NCBI GenBank assembly: GCA_937928015.1
Contig: CALFXA010000013.1
Coordinates: 1 to 18,110, forward strand
Length of the DNA stretch: 18,110 nucleotides
Direction of reading: 5' to 3'
From: an uncultured Anaerolineales bacterium
GTDB taxonomy: Bacteria > Chloroflexota > Anaerolineae > Anaerolineales > Villigracilaceae
The position numbers were made by a program, and so were the translations under genes. The notes beneath the pieces were generated by a model. That model ran no database searches and had not been told where the DNA came from. It saw only the letters and a program-made list of their open reading frames with translations. This document shows, piece by piece, positions 13,499-18,110 of the stretch. Position 1 is the first letter of the stretch; each line of letters starts with the position of its first letter.

Positions 13499-15088
13499 TC
13501 AGGACGATGCGATTTGATACAAACCAGGAATGGACACGGGCAACCGCCCTCGGGCCTGATTCTGTCCGAAGAGCGTTTTCGCCAGAGCGCGCATCGACGG
13601 TTCGAGGATGCTGTACGTGCACAGGTAGGTCGGCGCTTCGGAGAAAGCCATCAGGTCATAGGGTAGGCGCAAGGCAACGACGATGGTCGGCACCTGACCC
13701 TTGAGCAGTTCACGCACCAGGGCCGTTTGTCCTTCCTGATTATAGGCGTTCAACGTGCCGATGACAATCAGGTCATATCCCCGCACGCCTTCCAGCACAG
13801 CGGCAATGTCCGCAGACTGCGGCGCGTAGGGGATGACGAACTCGTCCACGCGCGGGTGATGGGCGCGGATGGCGGCCGCGAGCTGCGGCGTGACATACGA
13901 GGAGGTGTCGGCAGGCGTCAGGTCGAGCGGCTTGGGCACAATGACGGCGATACGCTTCTCGTCGGAGAGACGCAACGGCAGCAGTTTCACGTCATCACGG
14001 ACCAAGGTGATCGAGGCCTCGGCGATCTCATCCGCCACGCGCAGATGGTCCGCGCAGCGCACCACGCTCAGGTCGGGCACAGGCTGATGCGACAACCAGT
14101 CTTTCAGAGCAGCAACGCGCTCGACCGAGGCGCGCAATTCCTCGGTGTTCAACTGTCCGTTTTGAGCGGCTTCAGTCATCGCCGTGTGAACACGCCGATG
14201 ATCTTCAGGGTCAGCGGTGACCAGCAACAGGTCCGCGCCCGCATTGACTGCACGGATCGAGTCCGCGCCGAGGAACTCGCCCTGACGGATGGCGTGCATG
14301 TCCATCGCATCGGTGACGATCACGCCGTCAAAACCCAGGTCACGGCGCAGGATGCCTTTGAGGATGTTTTTGGAAAGGGTGGCAGGCGGCGTGTCGGGTC
14401 CGTCAATGGCGGGCAGGCCAACGTGCGCGCTCATCACCAGTTTGACGCCCGCGTCGATAGCAGCGCGGAAGGGCGGAAACTCGACGGCTTGCAGGCGACC
14501 TAATCCGTGCGGGACGGTGGGCAGGCCGAGGTGCGAGTCACTGGCAGTATCACCGTGCCCAGGGAAATGCTTGACCGTGGCGGCCACGCCCTGCGACTGG
14601 ATGCCTTCAATCATGGCCGCGGACAGGCGCGCCACCTCGTGCGGATTCTCGCCGAAGGAGCGCACACCCACCACGGGATTCTGCGGGTTGACGTTGACGT
14701 CGGCGCTGGGCGCGTAGTTGACGTTGACGCCCATCGCAGCCAGTTCACGCCCCAGCACTTCGCCCGCGCGGCGGGAGAGTTCCTCGGAACCCGTCGCGCC
14801 GAGGGCCATGTTGCCAGGCAGCGGCGTGCCATCGCCGACGGCCATCAACTGCCCGCCCTCCTGGTCGGTCGCGATCAATAACGGAGGCAGGCCGAGGTCC
14901 AGGGCTGTTTTTTGCAGCGAAGCTGTCAGCGCTCGGAGCTGCGCGGGGTTGTCCACGTTGTAGGGACGGAAGAGGGTCAGGCCTGCGGGTTGATAATCCT
15001 TGAAGGCCTGGATGATCTCAGGCGTGGGACCATCCTTGGCTTTGAAGGCCAGCAGGATCTTCTGGCCGATGAGCGATGACGAATCCAC
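13499..15088 (-). CDS. nagZ: Glycoside hydrolase family 3 beta-N-acetylhexosaminidase, NagZ type
   Basis: The 529-residue protein has the NagZ signature KHFPGHGDTASDSHLG (173-188), TDQEGGQ (74-80), VNVNYAPSADVN (121-132), SFGENP and VIVTDAMDM (257-264), with D260 as the expected nucleophile and the His-Asp dyad (H179, D180 area) as acid/base. Residues about 340-529 form a second domain like that of Bacillus-type NagZ; enterobacterial NagZ has about 340 residues in all. There is no signal peptide, so it cuts imported GlcNAc-containing disaccharides or muropeptides in the cytoplasm. The start is the GTG at 15088, 2 bases after the permease TAA, with GAAAGG 6 bases ahead. The open frame runs on to 16078 through the permease gene, but this extension is not coding. 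Confidence 0.88.
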   Translation of the reverse strand: MDSSSLIGQKILLAFKAKDGPTPEIIQAFKDYQPAGLTLFRPYNVDNPAQLRALTASLQKTALDLGLPPLLIATDQEGGQLMAVGDGTPLPGNMALGATGSEELSRRAGEVLGRELAAMGVNVNYAPSADVNVNPQNPVVGVRSFGENPHEVARLSAAMIEGIQSQGVAATVKHFPGHGDTASDSHLGLPTVPHGLGRLQAVEFPPFRAAIDAGVKLVMSAHVGLPAIDGPDTPPATLSKNILKGILRRDLGFDGVIVTDAMDMHAIRQGEFLGADSIRAVNAGADLLLVTADPEDHRRVHTAMTEAAQNGQLNTEELRASVERVAALKDWLSHQPVPDLSVVRCADHLRVADEIAEASITLVRDDVKLLPLRLSDEKRIAVIVPKPLDLTPADTSSYVTPQLAAAIRAHHPRVDEFVIPYAPQSADIAAVLEGVRGYDLIVIGTLNAYNQEGQTALVRELLKGQVPTIVVALRLPYDLMAFSEAPTYLCTYSILEPSMRALAKTLFGQNQARGRLPVSIPGLYQIASS

Positions 15089-15090
15089 AA

Positions 15091-15933
15091 TTAACCTTTC
15101 AGGCCTGAGACGACCACGCTTTCGAGGATGTAGCGTTGGGCGAAGAAGAAGACCACGACCAACGGCACGGTGGTCAGCACGGCGGCGGTCATGATGGTCG
15201 GCCAGGGCTGGGTGGTCTGGTTGATGTTGTAGAGCGTCGAGACGTAGACAGGCAGCGTATACAGGTCGACAGTCTGAAGGTACATGAGCGGGGTCAACAG
15301 GCTGTTCCACAGGCCAACGAAGAGGAAGGTGGCGATGGTGGCGAGCGGCGCCTTGACCAACGGCAGGATGATCTCCCACCAGATCTGGATGTGGTTGGCG
15401 CCGTCCACGAAAGCGGACTCGTCCAACTCTTTGGGAATCTGCGCCATGGACTGACGCAGTAAAAAGATCATGGCCGCACCGCCCGCGAAATAGCCAGGGA
15501 TGATGAGCGGATTGAAGGTGCCGATCCAGTCGAGCTTGTTGAAGAAGACGTACTGCGGCACGATCAGCGCCTGGGGTGGAATCATCATGGTCGAGAGCAT
15601 CAGGAAGAAGACCAGGTTGCGACCAGGCCATTCCACTCGGCTGAAGGCGTAGGCCACCGCCGCGATGGAAATGATTGTTCCCACCAGCGCCAGGGTGACA
15701 TAAAAGACCGAGTTGAAGTACGAACGCAGGAAGTCCTGATTCTGAAAAATATCGACATAGGCGCGAATCGTCGGGTTGGCGGGAATCCACACGATGCCAG
15801 GTGAGTTGGTTTCCTGCACGGTCTTGAGCGAGGAGGAGATCATCCAAAACAGCGGGAACGACATCACAACAGTGGCACCCGTCAGGAGGAAATACAGCAG
15901 CAGGCTGCGGAGCATGGGCCAATATCTTTTCAC
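15091..15933 (-). CDS. Carbohydrate ABC transporter permease, MalG/UgpE type
   Basis: This 280-residue inner-membrane protein has about six helices (11-33, 74-98, 106-128, 142-160, 196-216, 247-268). The cytoplasmic EAA loop at 169-191 reads ELDESAFVDGANHIQIWWEIILP, where the conserved G and the I-x-LP contact the transport ATPase. WPGRNLVFFLMLSTMMIPPQ is typical of MalG-type permeases. The start is a GTG at 15933 with a perfect AGGAGG ribosome site 5 bases away that overlaps the previous gene's TAG. No ATPase gene is in the window. Confidence 0.93.
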   Translation of the reverse strand: MKRYWPMLRSLLLYFLLTGATVVMSFPLFWMISSSLKTVQETNSPGIVWIPANPTIRAYVDIFQNQDFLRSYFNSVFYVTLALVGTIISIAAVAYAFSRVEWPGRNLVFFLMLSTMMIPPQALIVPQYVFFNKLDWIGTFNPLIIPGYFAGGAAMIFLLRQSMAQIPKELDESAFVDGANHIQIWWEIILPLVKAPLATIATFLFVGLWNSLLTPLMYLQTVDLYTLPVYVSTLYNINQTTQPWPTIMTAAVLTTVPLVVVFFFAQRYILESVVVSGLKG

Positions 15934-15942
15934 GGCAGCCTC

Positions 15943-17094
15943 CTAGTACACGTCGTAGGTCACCCAGCGATCCTGCAAGCGGAACTGGATCACGGTGACG
16001 ATGAGAATGAAAACAAGGATGACCCACGAGATGGCCGAGCCGTAGCCGATCTCGAAGTGGCTGAAACTCTTCTGCCACAGGTAGTACACCATCGAGATGG
16101 CCGACGGCACCAGCGGCTGATTATCGCGATACAGAACAAAAATGGGCTCGAAGATTTGCAGGGAGTTGATCATGCCCACGACGAGGTTGTAGAAAATGTA
16201 GGGTGTGAGCAGGGGGAAGGAGATCTTCCAGAAACGCTGCCAGCCTGTGGCCCCATCCACTTCGGCGGCTTCGTGCAGTTCCTTGGGGATGTTGTTGAGT
16301 CCCGCCAGGAAGATGAGCATCATCGCGCCGCAGCCCCAGATCATCAGCAGGATGACCGACATCTTGGACCACATCGGGCTCTGCACCCAGAGCGGGACAC
16401 GGTTCGCAGCCGGGAAACCCGCTTCGATGACCTTGGTCAGCAGATTGAATTTTCCGTTGTTGATACCGAGGAAGAAAGCCGAGAAGATTTCTTGAATATA
16501 GATGAGCGCTCGCAGGAGGTAACCAATCAGCGGGACGGAGGCCGCCGCGCGCCACATCTGGTTGATGATGCCCGTACCCGTGTTGAGCATCAAGCGCCAG
16601 CATAACAGCACGGCGGTATTGAAGCCCAGGATGACGGGCAGATAAAATGCCATGCGAAAGACGCGTTCGCCTTTCAATTTCTGGTTGAGTAGGACCGCCA
16701 ACAGCAGGGCAAAACCCATCTGAAGCGGCAGGCCGATCACGGTCAGGTAGAGCGTGTTGACGATAGAGGCTCGGAAGCTATCATCCTTGAAGAGCAGGTT
16801 TTGGTAATTCTCGAATCCCAGCCATTGCGGCGGCTGGTTGGCGGTGACGCGGTAGTCGGTGAAGCTCCAGTAGAGGGAGAATCCCAACGGCACCACCACA
16901 AAGATGAGAAAACCCACGATCCACGGCGCAGCGAAGAGATACCCCGCAAACGTGTTCGCCTGCTGTTTGGGCGTCGCGCCGCGCAGACGCGCCACTCCGC
17001 GCGCCAGGGCTCCCAGGCCAAAACTGCTCGCAACGATAAAAAGCAGGGTTAATGCAGCCGTGGCCAGCACATTCAGATAAGGATTTTCAGGCAT
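15943..17094 (-). CDS. Carbohydrate ABC transporter permease, MalF/UgpA type
   Basis: The protein has 383 residues. An extra N-terminal helix (about 9-32) comes before the usual permease core that starts at GYLFAAPWIVGFLIFVVVPL. The EAA loop at 272-294 reads ELHEAAEVDGATGWQRFWKISFP. An extended outer loop of about 70 residues (170-240, GINNGKFNLLTKVIEAGFPAANRVPLWV) makes it longer than most UgpA-type proteins of about 290-310 residues. The ATG at 17094 is chosen over one at 17145 because the latter lies in the intercistronic hairpin, and because GGAGG stands 8 bases before 17094. Confidence 0.92.
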   Translation of the reverse strand: MPENPYLNVLATAALTLLFIVASSFGLGALARGVARLRGATPKQQANTFAGYLFAAPWIVGFLIFVVVPLGFSLYWSFTDYRVTANQPPQWLGFENYQNLLFKDDSFRASIVNTLYLTVIGLPLQMGFALLLAVLLNQKLKGERVFRMAFYLPVILGFNTAVLLCWRLMLNTGTGIINQMWRAAASVPLIGYLLRALIYIQEIFSAFFLGINNGKFNLLTKVIEAGFPAANRVPLWVQSPMWSKMSVILLMIWGCGAMMLIFLAGLNNIPKELHEAAEVDGATGWQRFWKISFPLLTPYIFYNLVVGMINSLQIFEPIFVLYRDNQPLVPSAISMVYYLWQKSFSHFEIGYGSAISWVILVFILIVTVIQFRLQDRWVTYDVY

Positions 17095-17116
17095 AATCCT
17101 GTCCTCCAACAAATGG

Positions 17117-17149
17117 AAAGATGGAGGGGCGGACCGCCCCTCCATCTTT
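17117..17149 (-). repeat. Very stable intercistronic hairpin between binding-protein and permease genes
   Basis: AAAGATGGAGGGGCGG (17117-17132) and its exact reverse complement (17134-17149) are separated by a single base, so the sequence is palindromic over 33 bases with a GC-rich centre. On the minus strand it starts 17 bases after the binding-protein stop and has no long T-tract. Such hairpins in sugar ABC operons usually protect the binding-protein mRNA and lower permease expression. A small second hairpin (TAAGCC 17155-17160 with GGCTTA 17164-17169) includes the stop codon. Confidence 0.8.
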
Positions 17150-17166
17150 TAGTATAAGCCAACGGC

Positions 17167-18110
17167 TTACTTGAGTGCGGCGGAGTATTCTTCCTGAATC
17201 TTCGCCACGACTTCTTCGACGGTCAGTTCTTCGGTGATGAGCTTGCCGAGGGCATCCTGCATGATGGTGGAGAGCTTGGCGGCTTCCTTGATGCCAGCGA
17301 AACCAACACCGTACTTGGAGGCCAGTTCAGCTTCGGCCTTGAGCTGCGCGGACTCGGTGACGTAGCCATACTGCGAGTCGTTGCGGGCGGGGATCAGGCC
17401 CATGGTCTCGTTCCACTTGTTGTTGGCTTCCTTCGAGAAGGCCATCTTCAGCCATTCCGCAGCCAGTTCCTTGTTGGGGCTGTAGTCGGCCACGGCCAGC
17501 CAGTCATTGAAGGCCAGCACGACAGGCTTGCTGTTCGGGAAGTTGGCGGGATCGCCATAGAACGGTTCGATGCTGATCTTGTCCCAGATCGGGCGGTCGA
17601 AGGCGGGAGCGGCCCAGCCAGAGTGGGCCAGACAGACTGCGCCGTTGTCCTTGCCGGTGGCGTCATCCACGTCGATCACAGAGCCCTGTCCAGCAGGGAG
17701 GGAGCCGACCGCGTTCGCGGCGGGGCCGTAGGTAGCCTGGCGCATGTCATACAGGAACTGGGTGGCAGCAACAGCTTCGGGGGAGTCGAAGTTGGGGGTG
17801 CCATCGGCCTTATAGAGCTGGCCGCCGAGCGAGTAGAACACGAGCAGCCACCACTGCCAGTCAGCCATCGAGCCAGCGTCCACGGGGACGAGCGCCTGCT
17901 GGGTGAGGGAATTCGTGGCGGGATCGATCTTGGAGGCCTGCTTGGCGAAGGCGGTCCAATCCGCGAAGTTCTTGGGGGTACCGGTCGTCCAGCCAGCAGC
18001 TTCCATCAGGTCGGTGCGGCAGAAGACGTAGCGCGGGGCGGTGAAGATCGGCAGACCGCGCAGTTTGCCTTCGTACTTGGCATTTTCGAGCGCGGGGCCA
18101 AAGTTCGCGA
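17167..18110 (-). CDS. ABC transporter sugar-binding protein (family 1), C-terminal 314 residues only
   Basis: The frame stays open to the window edge at 18110, so the signal peptide and N-terminal lobe start are missing; an internal ATG at 18006 is not the true start. Segments such as GKLRGLPIFTAPRYVFCRTDLMEAAGW, PKNFADWTAFAKQASKID, WWLLVFYSLGGQLYKADGTPNFDSPEAVAATQFLYD, AEWLKMAFSKEANNKWNETMGLIPARND and the final ITEELTVEEVVAKIQEEYSAALK are typical of family 1 extracellular sugar-binding proteins. It would deliver the substrate to the two permeases. The ligand cannot be read, but the downstream NagZ and SIS genes suggest a GlcNAc-containing saccharide. Confidence 0.92.
   Translation of the reverse strand, partial: ANFGPALENAKYEGKLRGLPIFTAPRYVFCRTDLMEAAGWTTGTPKNFADWTAFAKQASKIDPATNSLTQQALVPVDAGSMADWQWWLLVFYSLGGQLYKADGTPNFDSPEAVAATQFLYDMRQATYGPAANAVGSLPAGQGSVIDVDDATGKDNGAVCLAHSGWAAPAFDRPIWDKISIEPFYGDPANFPNSKPVVLAFNDWLAVADYSPNKELAAEWLKMAFSKEANNKWNETMGLIPARNDSQYGYVTESAQLKAEAELASKYGVGFAGIKEAAKLSTIMQDALGKLITEELTVEEVVAKIQEEYSAALK

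Noticed and set aside
13499..16078. A single 859-residue open frame suggesting a permease-NagZ fusion
   Set aside because: The first part lies in another frame of the MalG-type permease gene, which has clear helices and an EAA loop. The NagZ part has its own GTG start with a ribosome site at 15088.
1..18110. Search for tRNA, rRNA, insertion sequences, phage genes and riboswitches
   Set aside because: By eye I found no cloverleaf, no rRNA-like stretch, no transposase or integrase motif and no known aptamer; most gaps between genes are under 150 bases and are explained by hairpins and promoters.

Overview
The window looks like chromosomal DNA from a GC-rich bacterium, most likely a member of the Chloroflexi (Anaerolineae). 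This is inferred from three separate proteins carrying long Thr/Pro 'TPTPT' linkers next to a membrane helix, a TolB-type propeller on a single membrane anchor, tightly packed genes and the mix of families. Nothing in the window names the species. There are 17 protein genes (the first and last are cut by the window edges) and no gene-free stretch over 300 bases. I see no tRNA, rRNA, CRISPR array, transposase or phage gene.

Left part, plus strand (1-7254). The end of an opine-dehydrogenase-like gene is followed 4 bases later by a DUF389 membrane protein with an added outer SH3-like domain. Next come a membrane-anchored six-blade TolB/PD40 propeller, a RicT/PSP1 iron-sulphur-type protein coupled to a LmbE-family deacetylase, a minimal metallo-beta-lactamase-fold hydrolase, a stand-alone YqfO/NIF3-insert protein, an M20 amidohydrolase and an anchored protein of unknown function. 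A strong intrinsic terminator closes this part.

Middle, plus strand (7333-9291). A GbsR/MarR-type regulator sits behind a consensus-like sigma-70 promoter whose -10 box lies in a perfect 36-bp palindrome, very probably its own operator. It is followed by an NmrA-like SDR protein and a small three-helix membrane protein. A palindromic repeat separates these from the convergent minus-strand genes.

Middle right, minus strand (12357 down to 9372). A two-gene operon has its own promoter. It encodes a DUF2726 protein with a C-terminal zinc ribbon, and a 780-residue STAND/NB-ARC ATPase that also has a membrane helix and an unrecognised outer domain. This is the most unusual part of the window and a candidate sensing or defence module; that role is inference.

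Right part, minus strand (18110 down to 12425). An amino-sugar-type uptake and breakdown operon runs: solute-binding protein (cut), two permeases, a cytoplasmic GH3 beta-N-acetylhexosaminidase (NagZ type) and a double-SIS sugar-phosphate isomerase/deaminase. It is ended by a hairpin that overlaps the promoter of the DUF2726-STAND operon. No transport ATPase is visible, so it lies outside the window or is shared.

A recurring theme is the promoter layout. At three places a hairpin in the junction overlaps or adjoins a good -10 box placed so close to the ATG that the mRNA would be leaderless or nearly so.
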